From Calliphora vicina (lineage: Eukaryota > Arthropoda > Insecta > Diptera > Calliphoridae): a stretch of 64,000 nt of DNA. The DNA lies in NCBI RefSeq assembly GCF_958450345.1, contig NC_088781.1:71001240-71065239 (forward strand), given 5' to 3'. A program made the position numbers and the translations under genes. Of the stretch, positions 44,401 through 59,400 are shown piece after piece. A model generated the notes under the pieces. It was not told where the DNA came from, ran no database searches, and saw nothing but the letters and a program-made list of their open reading frames with translations. The first letter of the stretch is position 1. Each line of letters starts with the position of its first letter.

Positions 44401-47400
44401 TCATATCTTGTATAGAACATCAATATGAAGTTTTGTGCAAAATTTCAGCTCACTTCGATTGTTCCATTATTATATATATTTTTTTTTCTAATTTTACTGT
44501 ATTTCGTATTTAAAAGTGGACTGTGGTTATATGATTACCTGCTGACAAATATTTTGTAAAGGCAAATTCGGAGCTGCATCTTTGCACAGTTGTAGTGCTG
44601 TTCGCAATTTATCCTGCTTTTCTTCAATAATAGTACAATTTTTAGAATTCATTAAAATTTCAGTGGCTTTAAATGAGACGGCATCTTCGTGGCGGTATAA
44701 ATTGGGACATTCGTCGCGTAATTTTGAAGATATTGTGCTAACAGATGCGTTGTCCTTTAAATAAGAATTTATTAAAGTCACAATTAAAAGGGCACACGAC
44801 TCAGAACGAGACAAAATTAAGTCACGAAAAGTGCATGATAATAGAACAGATTGTTGATCCTTCAACAGTTGGCTGGCTAAAACTTGAAATTGGTGTTCAC
44901 ATAAAATCTTCCACAATGCTATAACTTCACAAGTATGTTCTAACATTTAAAAAAGACAATAATTTAATTAATTATATTTTTTGAATGCATTCTGTTTCAA
45001 TGTACGATTATATACATTCATCTGTATGTACATTTATATTTTAGCTTACTTATAAAATAATTCAAAGCTGTCAATGAACGCTTCTCTTCGGTTTGAGCTT
45101 GTTCAGCAGCATTCATATGTGGGTCATTTGTGTGCATATTAGTTGTATTTTGCATCAAAAGTCCATATCCATTGGAAAGTGTATTTTGGTTATTAAAAGC
45201 TCTCATTGTACCTTTCAAATGTAATAAATATTAATGAAATGTCTATCTATTTATAGTTATTATACACCAAACTTACAGGATAAATCATTGACGGAGTTTG
45301 CATCCAAAAAATTTTTAAGCGCATACAAATCTTCCAAAATAAATGTGCAATCAGCCTGAGTTAATTTACTATTTAGATTCTCATCCACACAACGAATTTT
45401 CCATATTGGGCGTAATAGACGTGCCACATATATATACAAACCATCATGTTTAGAAGAATAAATAATTGCATTCATATCGTTAACCGGCGCAATGCCAGAT
45501 CCAGTGAATGAATTTTGATTGTATACTAATTAAAAAAAAACAAACATTTTAAAATTTTATCTCATTTTTTAGAAGTTTTTATATAGGTATAGCCTTCACT
45601 ATTGTATGTATAGTAGAGTGTCCCATAGGAGAACACTTTTATTAGGTCTATAGTTCCCTATCAAAATTTTTGCAAGTTTTTTCGAAATGGGTTTTGTAAT
45701 TTTCAATTATTTTTTTTTAAAAATAGCGCTGAAGGAATTATACATAATTTTGAACAAACATGATAAAAATATTTTAAATAATTTGTAAAATTTTTCCAAA
45801 TCTTATTGGACGAACATTTTTTTATTTAGCAAATAGTTTGAGGGGCAATATTACAATATTATAAGCATAGAGAAATACACACAGAGCAGAAACTAGAAAA
45901 ATACTCAAAATAATCACACATACGAGTGTTGTTTTTGTTTTACATAAACACAGACATTTTACAGAGACGCAACACAGACATTTTAAAAAGACGCAACTTC
46001 GAAACGACGCAAACCGGAGTGTTGGTGTATATGTAATTAATATTTTTTATTTATTAATTCTATAAAAACCATGATACAACCCATGGTACAATCAGTTACC
46101 AGGTACAATTATTAGAGAGTTTCCAATGTTCACCCCTAAAACGTCAAACTATGTATTTAATCACTTAACTTTTTTTAATTTTTTACCGCGATATTTTTTA
46201 AATTTGTTACGTTTTAACTGAAATTATAAACACTTATTAAAAAAAATATAGTTTTTCTTCAATTGTTAGTAAATTTTTGTAATAAAAATTTTAATTCAAT
46301 TATTTTTTTTGGCATTTCCTTTTTATATTTTTTAATTTTCTTTTGTTTGACGTTATAGGGAATGTATAATTGAGAATATACTTTCTAATAATTGTACCTT
46401 GCTTATTCTACAATGGATACAACCATTAGAAGTTAGAATCCCTAGGGAGAGAGTTTAAAATGATATGCCTTGTTACGTCAAATAATAGAAAAATAAAAAA
46501 ACAAATCCAAAAATACGAATAATAACAACTGAAAACTGAGAAATATTTTGTTTATACTATATGAAATACAGTTCACTATAATCGGAGTCATTGAAATGAT
46601 GCATGCAAATCCGGTAGTGTTTCTTCAGCTCAACAAAGCAGGCTGCACTTCATTCTTTAATTTTATTTTCAGGATATTTTATAAATCTTACGAGATTTTG
46701 TTCAAATGAATATTTACACATTTAACACGCATGTTTTTTCTTATATTTTTTAAATTGATTTTTTTTTTAAATTATTTTTCAATTTAGTCATGCTTTTCAA
46801 TGTTTGATGTTTTATTTCAATTGTACTTTTATTTTTTATTTTATATTAGTCTGACAATTCCAAGCATGTATAATTGAGAACATATTTTGTAGTGATTCTA
46901 CCTTTTATTGTTATATTATGAATAAAAACAAGTAAGAACGTAAGAAATAATACCCTACACTAAGTAAATGAGCAAAAACATATGGGAAGTATGACTAATT
47001 AGGTCGTGTGATTTTTGTCTATATGAAATTTATTTCTGTTGAGTTTTATGTGTATACCAAAAATATTAAAATGCTTCCTTTGTATGTCAAAATTTGTCAA
47101 GATATCTATACAAATTAAACATTTATGACCGATAAAGTTCAATTTAGGGAGGGCATTTGTATGGGGCTAGTGAAATAATGGACCGATTTCAGCCTGTTTC
47201 CTTGCATGAAAAAAATTATATGTACCAAATTTTATCGAAATATTTTCAAAATTGCGACCTGATTAATCGAAAGTGATTCTGAGTCGATCGATAGATATAC
47301 TTTAGGTGTGTGTAAAATAAATATTTAATATTTAAACTAGAAAATATTTTGTTAATTAGTATTTATATAATGCCAATCGAGGTAAACATATAAGCATATT

Positions 47401-50400
47401 CTGACTGTATTACAAAAGCAAGGGAAATTTTCAAAGATAATTCTGTTCCCTAGATGCATATTTCGTAATTACCAAAATATACTTGGAATTTCAAAATTAA
47501 GAACATTAAATTTAAATGTACAAATTAAATAAACATTGTTAATACTGTTAATACTATAATAGTGCATTTACATCTACGTCATAAACATGTTATAAGTTGT
47601 TTATGGTGATAAACTAGTTTGAGAAACTTGATTATCCATACAAAACAAAAACAGGTTTGTAACTAGCTTTTGAGATAAACTAGTTACAAACAATGAGTTT
47701 TTGCTAATGCAACTCTGTTTTTCAAAATTTTTCTGGCAATGCTGGTAGCATAGTTGGGGGTAGTGCACTAATTTTTAACTATCACTAATAGTTAGTGGTA
47801 GTGTAAAATATTTCACTAATTTTTTTAATGTTTAGTGATGAGTTGAAAAATATAAGCCTCACTCAATAATAGTAATAGTGTAGTTAAAATTTTTTAACTA
47901 ATAATATTTTGAAAATAGTTAAAATATTTTTTTTGCAGCCTAATGAAATAATTTTTTCTACACTAAAATTTTTAGTTAAAAAAATATTCCTGCACTATTT
48001 TTCATATTCATAGTTTAAGTTAATATATTTAAGGAAAAAACGTAAAAGCGGTATATAAATATACAAATTACAATAAAAAGAGAAATAAGCAATTACACAT
48101 AAAATAATTAGCGACTATTGGCTTTAAGTAAAACAAGCTTTTCGAAATTCGAATCACTTAATTTATTTCTCGGAGGAGAATCCACCATTCCACTAAAAGA
48201 AAATAAACGCTCTACTGTAGCAGAAGAAGCCAAAGGCGTGTTAAATTTAAAAAACATTTGCCTTATTATTGGATATTTTTTGAGACTGCCAATATCAGTG
48301 TCCGAGCTTAAAAGGAATGCACGTATTTCACTTTCTATGCCATCTTTCTGAACAAATGTTGTCCTAATATTGAAGATGTTAATAAACTAAATAATTTCTT
48401 CAATAACTTTTTCACTTACTGTCAATTTCCCCAAAATCTAAGAATCCTACATTATCAGTGTTTTTTTGTGTTATTATTTCTTCGGATGCTGAAAAACACT
48501 TTGAAGCTTGCTCAACAAACATCTGTATATTTAATATTCTAGTCTAAACTGGAATAACTTCATGATCACTAATTTTGAATATATTAGTGCAAAGAAAATT
48601 ATTGAAGCTTTTTTTAGTTATTGTTAAATTTTTTAACTATTTGAGTTTAGTGCTTATTGCTACACTACCACTCAATTGATTTATAGTTAAAAAAATATCA
48701 CTATCACTAAAAAATATTAGTGATAAAAATATAAGCTTCACTACCACTAAAGCTGATGAAAATTAGTTAAAACTATATTTTTTAAAATAATATTTAGTGC
48801 TAGTGAAATGTTGATTGCACTCAACATTTAGTGCACTACCCCCAACTCTGGCTGGTAGCAATGTTGACATTTGCACAAAAATAAAAAAACGTTTTCTTTT
48901 AAATATAGCCAAACTGTAAGAAAAAGTTTAAAACATTTATTAAAAAGTGTTTTTTATATATCGATGGCTTAATATAAAAAAGGCGTAACTCGATTTTTTG
49001 TTACTTTACAGGAGAAGGAAAAAACTTAATAAAATCCGCAAAATTTTAGATACAAAAAAAGTTTTAATGCAATTTTTTATAAAAAGAGGGAACACATTTT
49101 ATTTTTCTTTTAAAATTTATTTTTTTTTTTATTTTAATAAAGTTATCTAATATAGGCCCTTTTTCATTGATATTTATAAAAAAAATTAAGTTAGGGCTTT
49201 TTTAAACCTGAAATTTTGAGTTGAAAATATAATTTTAAAAAATAATATTATTATAATAATTCAGGTTTAAATAATAAAAGGAAATAATTCATGAAATTAA
49301 GAGGATTAAATCAGAAGTGAACTGTGAAAAATTATTTCTTATTAAACCAGTTATCAAAAAAGATGGCAATATGCAGGTAAAAACTTTTCGAATCCTGTAT
49401 TTGGTTTTTTTGGGATTGCTATTTACTGCATATAAAGTGAATCAGGGGGATATCTTTAATCACCGACTTTGATATATGTGGGAGAGATTCGTGACTGTCA
49501 GTTAAGTCTGTTTTGAAATATATTGATCCTGATGAGTCATACGCCAAGGCTCGTAGAATATTTACAGTAAGATCACCACTACATCTGCTTAAATTTTGAA
49601 ATTGAGGTTTGAGTACATACATTTCATGAACTTTTATAGTAAGCAATATTTTTACCAGGACGAATCAAAGAGTATCGTTTAGGCATGTTTTCAAAATTTA
49701 GAAAATAGACGTTGTGCTTGTATTGCACAAATGGTGAGCTTTAGGGATATAACTTTTGACATTTTTTGCAAATTGGCATAGCATAGTCGAATAGAGCATT
49801 AAAAAATATGAAAAACCACGGTATTATTTTTTCGCGGTTGTTAAAAAAGATCACGCACCAAACGCAATAAAGTTTTTCATTCAATTTTTTCAATTATTTT
49901 GAAAAACAATATATTTTATTTTAATAATAACTGCGGACATACTTCAAAAGATAATTTTTAAATAAGGGAAGTATCCCTCACACTTGCAAAAAAAAATATG
50001 AAATTATTTATATAATTTTTCAGAGAAAAAAAAATTTGGTTTATTTTAGAAATTGGTGTTGGTGCGTGATGTTTTTGATTCCAAATGACCTAAAAATTGC
50101 GATGGGAAATTTATTTGCTTATTTTGAATTTTTCTTTCTATAAGGGAATGGCTTGAGTCACATTCCAGTTGAGTATGTCCACTTATTAAAAATTTTTGTT
50201 TAATCGTTATTTGAGTTTCCATACTAAAAGCCAACAATGCATTAGAGAATACTAAATTGCGGTATTGGTAGATTTTGGATCTTCCACAAGTGTTTAATAA
50301 CACACTTCGCAAAAACGGAAGATCCTAGACATCCATTTGTTTCATCCCAAACATAATTGTCCAATTCGTGTGTTAAAATATTGTATATTGTGAAATTATG

Positions 50401-53400
50401 TAGTTTTATAAAATGCAGCACTCGTCTTTAGTTGAGGAATTAATTTTTTCCTAGGTTTAAATATGGAATAGTTTGATCCCTTTAATAATTGCGCAAAAAA
50501 TGAATAGGACAATTTTATGTTTCCATTTTTTTTCATGAATCACACTCAGCGATATAAAGCTGTTAAATTTCCTGATAGGTGCAAAAATCCGATTCAGAAT
50601 CGAATTTGATACTTATAAAAAATGATAACCAATCAAACAAAACAAAATAAATAAGTTAAGGCTTTTTTTTTCAAAAATTCTTTGACTTGACTTAGGGCTT
50701 TTTTTGAAATCGTTATAAATCTGTTATTTGAAATAATATCCTCCTGAAATTTTGAGGCAAAGTGCATCTGACATTTGTTTACCGGAATAAACAAAAAACG
50801 AAATTTTTAAAAAAATTTAGTTACGCCTTTTTTATATTAAGCCATCGATATACATACATATGGTCAATTCACAAGGTCTCTTATCATTATGACAATATGA
50901 CATGATAAGAGACCTTGTGAATTGACCAATAGTATCAAAAAAGTAAGATCGTAATAATTTCTCCATCCCTGTAGTCAAGGTTCAAATACTATTATCTACA
51001 AGCAGCAATATTGTTAAATTCTGTATGTAATTTCAACAATTTTTGCAAAATTTAATTACAATGCCGGTATATCGGTATTGAAACTGGCATACCGGTATTG
51101 ATTTGCAATTGATACCAGTATGATAAAGGTAATGATACCGTAATGAACCGGTATTAGAAGAAACGGTATTTGTATACCGGTATTTTACCGAAATAATTAT
51201 TTCGGTATCAGTATTAATGCCGGTACTCAATTTTAAACGGTATTTAATCGGTATCGGTATTAATAACGGTATCGCTTTATATATTTATATTATTTGTAAA
51301 TTAGACTAAATTTAATTGGCAGGGTAGAAAATGCAATAGAATAAACGCATAGAACGGAAGGAGAGAGTAAAATATTACTCTCTTTTCACACATACGGATG
51401 ATACAAAAACAAAATACATGCAATACAGTTGAGTCTTAAGGTAGGGTCACACATGACAAGTATTTGACGAAAAAGACCCAACCGCTAAATAAAATATATT
51501 TGAATTCTTTTATTTATTGTCAAAAACTAAAAGGAGTTTTTAAGACAATTCAAAACAAATATTTAGTTTTATTTTATTTGATGCTGTTTGATCTTACAAA
51601 ACACTTGTAAGAGTAAACACGTCAAACAAATTTGTGCTATAAAAAGTGGATACGCTTTTTTCAATAAATATTTGCCATGTGTGACACTACCTTTACTTAA
51701 AGGTAATTTTATTGCGGAATTTCGGTTCTGTTAGTTTATTCAATAAGCTAAACGGTTTTTGATTTACGTGAATATATGTTGTGCAATCTCCTCCATTTTC
51801 GAAATAACGGTATATCTCGAAAACATGAGCTAGGATAACCCGCTGGGTGTAACGCTTGACAGAAAAAAGTGTCAAATTCGAGCACTATTATAAATATATT
51901 TTATTAGAAAGCATAAAAGTGTGGGTGATTTTTAACCACTATTATTGACAGACAAAAGTGTATTATAAATAAACTCTTTGCTAACTCTCTGCTAAGCTAA
52001 TCGGTCTGCTAGTTAGCAGATCGTTGTGTTATTGCAATTTTTGATTAAAACATTAACCTATTGTGTTCTTGCAATTTTTGATTAAAACATTAACCTATTT
52101 TATTTATCACAATCAAATACACATTTGATTACACAAGTTAAGTACTAGTATAAACTGCCAAAAAATATCAAACTGACATCATTTGTCAAATAATTATTAG
52201 AAAATGTATTTAAATAGTCACAGCCGTATTTATAACCAAAATTTAACATGAAATTAACATATGAGTTATTTATAAATTATTTCTTATCCACTCGCTAAAC
52301 ATTTGCTAACGAACAATCAAAGACTTGCTAAGTCTTTAAACAACAGCAGTTTTGTGTCAACGTAAATTTTTAAATAAACGTGAAACATATTATAAAATCT
52401 TTTATTGGGAAGAAAATAAAATTAATTAATTCCATGTTGTTCTTTTTTTGATTTGAGGGAATAAACTTAAATAGAAATATCAACAAATGCATCAGAGTCG
52501 ATTTTTTTTAAATAGTTGGCAATACACACTTTTCAGAGTTGATTTTGCAATTATTTATTGACAGACAAAAGTGTATTATAAATAAACTCTTTGCTAACTC
52601 TCTGCTAAGCTAATCGGTCTGCTAGTTAGCAGATCGTTGTGTTATAAATACGGCCGTCAGTTTTCGACATTGAGCAGCGTATTTTATAGCTTTATATTAT
52701 CAAATTATTATTGTGTAATAATATGATAATATTTAAGAATCACGTCAAAAAACAAAAAATAAATGAAACCGATCGGTTTTCAACTTTTTAAAATCTAAAC
52801 CGCGGTTTTTTGGAAACTCTATGTGATGAGTCCGTCCCCTTGTGATGAAATACAATATACGTATCTACATACATATCTACATTTGTATTAGTTTTATTAC
52901 ATATTGAGGTGAATAGCATATAAGATTCGGAGAAGGCGAATATATCACTCTATCTAGTTTAATACATACTTGGGCTTAGGGGATACTGCATATGTTGTAT
53001 AGGACTTTGCATGGGAGTATTTTGCAGTGTACGATTTACTAAGCCACCGCTTCCAGTATTTGGCATTGGTGTTGATATGAACATTTGTGGCGTGTTGCGT
53101 TGGTCCATACCCATAGAGTTGTTTAAATATGGACGTTGACCCTGCATGCCTCCCATCATTTGCATTTGATTTGAAAACGTTGGCTCGCCACCATACAATA
53201 AAAATGACTGTGCCGCCCACATTGCTAAATCTGTACCACGATACTGTTCTGAGCACGTTAGAAGTAAAGCTGTGGCACAAGCTTCGCGATCTCCTTGAGC
53301 CTGAACATTGGTAAATATGAACGATTAGCTAATATTTAACAGTTTGTATTTGAAAATTTTAAACCTGAAAGAATGCTTTGACTGCATCATGATGCGGTCC

Positions 53401-56400
53401 GTGACAGGCAATAAGCAATTGTTGTAAAATATCTACAGGTTTCAGTAGCGAAATAATGTGAGCTCCTTGATTAGTTAATAGAACCACTTTTTTAGGTTTC
53501 TGTGCTTTACGCAATATTGATTGCAGTTGTGCCTTACAACGATCCGGAATCTCTGCCAAACTCCAGACAATACCATCCAATGGAATTACCGTGGTCGATT
53601 CAGTTAAATATGGACGATGTGGAAAAGGTGCTGAACTTATAGACCACAAAATATCTTGATCCTGTTGCGGCGTTGAAACCATCAGTAAAGTGCCTTCGTT
53701 GAAGTGGGCCGAATGAACTTGCTTTGGTTTGTTGATGGTTGTATTGGGCGTATATCCAGGCGGCAATCTCACATGTAAAAGATACAAACCTTGTTGCCTC
53801 CTTTGTTCTATTGCCGGACACTGTGGTGACGTTGGAGCTGTCACAGTACCAACCGTGCCACCCACTGGTGTAGTTTTCGCTGGTGAATGTTGTGTCATTG
53901 AAATTTGAGATTGGTTGAGAGAAGTTTGATGAATATTAGGATTTTGAAATGCTATCAGCGGATTCGTTGCAAAAAACAAACGGACGCCACATTGAGTTAC
54001 CGCCAATAAATGTAGATTTTGACAATCATCCACCGAAAGGGGACAAATTGATTTAATGTTTTTAAACACTGCTGGGTCTACGGTCCTAAAATAAATTTCA
54101 TGATGAAATTCACATAAATTACATAAAAAAATAATCTTATTAAAATACAAAATTCAAAATAATTACTTTATTATGTTTCCGGCACTTTGAGAAATTTCAT
54201 TTTGAGTCACTTTAGCTATGCGACGCATCGTATTACAATCTTGTCCCATTTCCCAAGCCTCTATCGAACCTTTTTCTGTTAAAACATATAGCAATTGACG
54301 ACTACTGTCTATTGCCAGCCGAACAATCGGATCATTTTCCTAGAAAAACAAATTAATAACCAACAACCTTTTTATGTTTTACATATTTACCGAAAATACT
54401 TTCAAGAAGCTAGGAACAATGTATGAGACTATACCCTGAGAATGATTTACTTTTTTACACCGTTTTCCGAACCAACTTGACTCTGCTTGATAAGATATTT
54501 CATAAAGACATCCGTCACGTCCTCCCAAAAAAATTCGACCATTCTCACTTCCCATAACAACATTTATAGAAACGTTATCAGTGCTCAATATAAAAATAGG
54601 TTTGTTCATTAACTGCATCTCTTCGAATGTAGCAGTACTCTGAAAATTGCGTGTTGGCGAAGATATAGTCTTCGTCGTATCGCCAAAGGTGACACCTAAA
54701 AAAAATAAATGTTTAAATTTACATTGAACAAATGAACTTTAAATTTATTAATGATGAAAATGATGATCAAATTTGCTTCAAAATACTTAGGCAATAGTAA
54801 ATACTGCTAACCTACTAATATATTTAATTCAAAATAATTCTTTAAATGCTAAATTAATTTCTGGTTTTGTTAAAATCAGTTCAAATAAATAGCTATGTTC
54901 AATAACTAAAAGTTCTTACTAGTTAGTAACAATTGTTACTGGAAAAGAGTTCATTAACTCAAAAAACTTGCAAGTAGAGAAAAATTCAAGAGCGTATAAA
55001 TTTTAGAGAGTGCTCTCTCGTTGCAAACTATTACAAGTTCTATTTTGAACTCGTAATAGTTAGCAGCTTATATTTCATATGTTTTGTGTTATTGTTTATT
55101 TATTTTAAATTTTATTTTTGTGGTGAAAAAATATAAAAAAAGAATTTTCAATAAAATTGAAGAAAATGTGAGTATTTATACATTTTAAAAGGAATAAAAT
55201 ATGAAAATTGTGTGTATAAAACAATTGTTACTGATAAAGCGTTTATTTACTTTTTACTATTTTTGAGATTTTAAGAGAGTAATTTTGTAAATTTTGATTT
55301 TATTCTCTCGTTGCAAGTATTTACTGGGAAAGTAAATGAACAGACCTAATAAATAAAATAAAATGTTATACATTTTTTTTTTATAAAATTGGAAATAAAC
55401 ATACATATACAAATTTAAAGAATTAATGAAAATACGTTGATGGAATATAAAACAATAAAATGATCATGTTTTTTGATTGTAGAAATTAAGTTATGGATAA
55501 TGAAAAATTAATTGAATGATTACCTAAAACAATTATTTCAATTGGAGTAGTTAGTATTAAGAGATATTTAACATCATTTATAAAAACACCAGGTTTCGGT
55601 TTCACCAAACCCACACTAATAATAAGATGACTTAAACCATCATAATATGCTACATCACGAGATTGCTCATAAGTCCAAATCTAAAATAAATTATAAAATT
55701 ATAATTACACATATTGATTTTGAAATATTACCGTTTACTCACATATATTTCTGAATCAATCGTTAACCAAGCTCTTCCTATTTCCGGAAAAAGCCCCATC
55801 ATGCAGTGACATTTTATATCTGAAAAGAACAAGCATATGAAATGAAAAACACTAAAAAGTAGGCGGTTCATACTAAAGGTTTAATATTTATCCACCTGAA
55901 GACAAGATTAAAAATAATTTTATTTTTATTTATTCCCAATAAACCAGAGGAAGGTAGAGAGCGAAAACGATATTACCTATTGGGGGCGATTTTGATCTCA
56001 TATTTTAATATTTAAAACGATATAAATAAACCACAAACATTTGAAAAATAAACTTCAAACAGAAAAATAATTATACCCTACACCACATAGCACTACGACC
56101 GAAAACTCAAAGTAGCGGCAAAAAACTATTTCCCGACAATCTAGACACTCCAAATTTCGTATGCAGTCTTCTACTGTCAAACTATTCGATTTGAGTAAAA
56201 ATGGGCGGTCCACACCCCCTTTTTTGTAGTGGGCCGCCCATAAGGGGGATTTTCGAAAAAAATGAATGCTTATTCTCTAAAACTCCCCCTTTATAATTTG
56301 ATAGATAAATTTCTATAAACCTTAGACAAAATTATGAAAGTTGTATCAGTTTTTTCGTGGGGCTCCCATATGAACTTACCTTTTGCAAAAGCATAATTAA

Positions 56401-59400
56401 GTCGTGAGTTTGCAACTATTTGCAAAAAAAAATTACACAGCATTAAACCATCATAATCCTATTAACCTCACCATCCCTATCTAAAATATTCGTAGCCACC
56501 GGCCTGGTGATCTGGTCATCACCCAGGGGTGGAAAATTGTCATCATACTCCTTAAAAACATCAAAACCATTGACTGGAAAAACTTCCTTTCTCGATAAGC
56601 GCTTAAATGTCATCACCTTCAAAATATCATACTCACGAGCCCACTTTGCGCATTTCGATTTCTCAATAGAAGAGTGATCCGTAGCTCCACACAAGATGCA
56701 CTTGGGATCACTACATAATCCATTGCAAGAATCAAAATTACCACATTTTAGGCATCTCCGCTTCGAGTGACAGCCTCTTTCAGTGTGGCCTAATCTACCA
56801 CACTTTCTACATTGACGAAGTGGTGGATAATAAACTGACACCTCAACAATCGCATGATCTAATATGACACTGGTAGGAATTTCATTTGAGTTGAAACCCA
56901 GTTTTACCGACAGCATCGGTAATCTAGCCCCATCACCAGTGGAACTCCTACCATGAAAACGTTCAACAGAAATAATAGGTACCGAAGAAATTATATTCTC
57001 CTTCATAAAATCATCAGTATTCCAAAAAGGAATACGTCTTATGACTCCATAGGAGTAAACAAAAGTATTGGGAATGAACGCCCAGTAATCTAGAGACGAA
57101 AAATCATACAAAACAAAAAAGTTGGCAGCAGATGCCGATTCAAACTTCAGTCTAAATAGAGTTTTCCCAATATGTGAAATAAGGGAGATACCCTCAAATT
57201 GTAATTCTTTATGCTTTCATAAAAAAAAGAGTTACGCAAATTATCCTTCTTGCCCTTGGATCCAGATGTATCACACAAGACAAGAAAGTCACCAAAATGT
57301 CCATCAGAATACAAAATCAAAGGCCTTTCACTAGACTTACCAACATGATGTTCAACAGCAGGCTCATTTAAAGGTGGATTACCAGAAGAACAATCACCAC
57401 GAGAGATATCGGGCATAGAAACTGTACGATCCTCAATAATGAGGGTATTATCAATAACCATAGCTTGATCCTCATTCCCTGAAGCCATAGCATTTTAAGA
57501 ACACTCACCTGTATCCAATAAATCATCAATTGATGATGCCCTCTTAACATAAGAATCATCACGTTGATCATCAGCCCTTCTCTTCAAAGTAAAAGGCTGT
57601 AAAACCGATTCCAAGTTATTAATCCTGACAAAGTCATAAAATGTGGGCCTAGTATTGGCAGAGGATGTGTGCTCGTTGTCACCCATCATTGCAAAATTAA
57701 TTAATTTAAAAAAAAAACACAAGATTTTCCAGTTATATAGACACTATTATAATATTATGAAGGGAAAATTTCCAAAAATTACAATTGAATGTAATGATTT
57801 CAAAATGACGCCTAGAAATTTCTAGAATAAAACGCGTAAAAGAGAGATCAAAAAACCGTAAAACGTTAACCCTTAAATCGTGAAGGTCAAAGGTCAATTT
57901 TTTCAATATTTGGAATTTCTAAAGGAAAGATAGCGAAATGTTATATATTTTTTTTTGCCGATTTTTATGAAACTTAAGAAGAATATAACATGATGTCTAA
58001 TGTTTATAATAACTTATAATTTAAGGGTTAACGTTTTCCGATTTAAGTAAAACTTTCAGACTATATTTAAAATTACCTGGACTATAATATTCTGAATAGC
58101 TTTTACTTAAAAATCATAACAGTAAGGAAATTCGGTACATTTGCCAAAATGTGGTCAAAAAATTAGTTTTTCTCGAAAATCGCAAAATTTAAATTGCAGG
58201 TACGGAAAAACTATAGGAGGTATTGTCATACTTTTTCACAATTTTATTCCCTATTATGTTGTCAATAAATACCCAAGTGATGATCAAAAAATTCTAAAAT
58301 TTGTTTAACAAAATTTTTAAAAATTTGAAATGGAGTTTTGAAACTGCCGTTAAAAAAAGTGATGATCAAAAAATTCTAAAATTTGTTTAACAAAATTTTT
58401 AAAAATTTGAAATGGAGTTTTGAAACTGCCGTTAAAAAAATTATTTTTTTTGGTCATACCTGCGAATAGGTTAATGGTATCCTAAGAAGACAAAAACTCA
58501 TATACAAGTAAATATGGATATATTTTAAGTAAAAATAAGCTTTTATTTTAATATTTCTCAAAATATGTTAATTTTGTTCCTACATTTCTTGTTCTAGTGG
58601 CCTGAGACACGTTAATGGCCTGGCGATTTTTCAATAACTTTAACATTTTTTAACCAATTTTTGTGTTTTATATCTTTTTAGAACGACAATTGCGTACACA
58701 TTTCGATTCTTTTAAATTAAATTGCAAAAGTAATTATTTAATGGCAACATTTTTACAAAAACTGAAAAAATTTAATTTTTTTCCATTGTAAATGTACCTC
58801 AAAACTAAATCGCAAGTCGGCACGGGTTGCAATCATGATAGAAAGACAAAATTTCATATTTAACTATAGTTTTATATATATATATATAAAAAATAGAGGG
58901 TATGCGTTCCAAAATTCGAAAAAAAAATTTTGGGACACTAATGTACATAGCTGTATACAAATGTTTTAATACTGTATATTTAAGGTATTACTGTTAATGC
59001 CTTAAGAGTTATTAATGAAAAAACTAAACTAAATTTGATCATTCCCACGACAGCCGGTTCTACGCACCGACCCGAGTTCACTCGGCCAAGGGCTGTCAAC
59101 CCAGCTGTACAAACCGAAAACAACTAAATTTGATAAAAATATTTCAGATAATACATAGTACATCTTGAACATTTGGGGTCCCTAACTCCTAACTTTTTGT
59201 TTTCAAATGTTTGTTATAGGAAATTCCATGTAAATTTATAAATTATTTTTAAAATTTGCAAAAATAAGAGTATCTGAATAATAATTTGATCTTTATCTTC
59301 CATTCAGAGGGTACTATATTTTAAAAGAATAATAAGTACTTTCGAAACATTGTTGTCCAAAATATCGCGCGAAATAAGGGTATATCGTAAGTGACATAAA

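Noticed and set aside
48118..48351. Plus-strand [13 protein letters not shown]…
   Set aside because: It is antisense to the hAT transposase C-terminus, which is the meaningful frame.
53129..53821. Extra ORFs overlapping Nup154 exons on either strand
   Set aside because: The spliced Nup154 frame explains the conservation; the others have no homology and cross splice sites.
59049..59097. tRNA gene
   Set aside because: The 7-bp closing stem looks like an acceptor stem, but the unit is only 49 nt and lacks a proper anticodon arm and A/B boxes.
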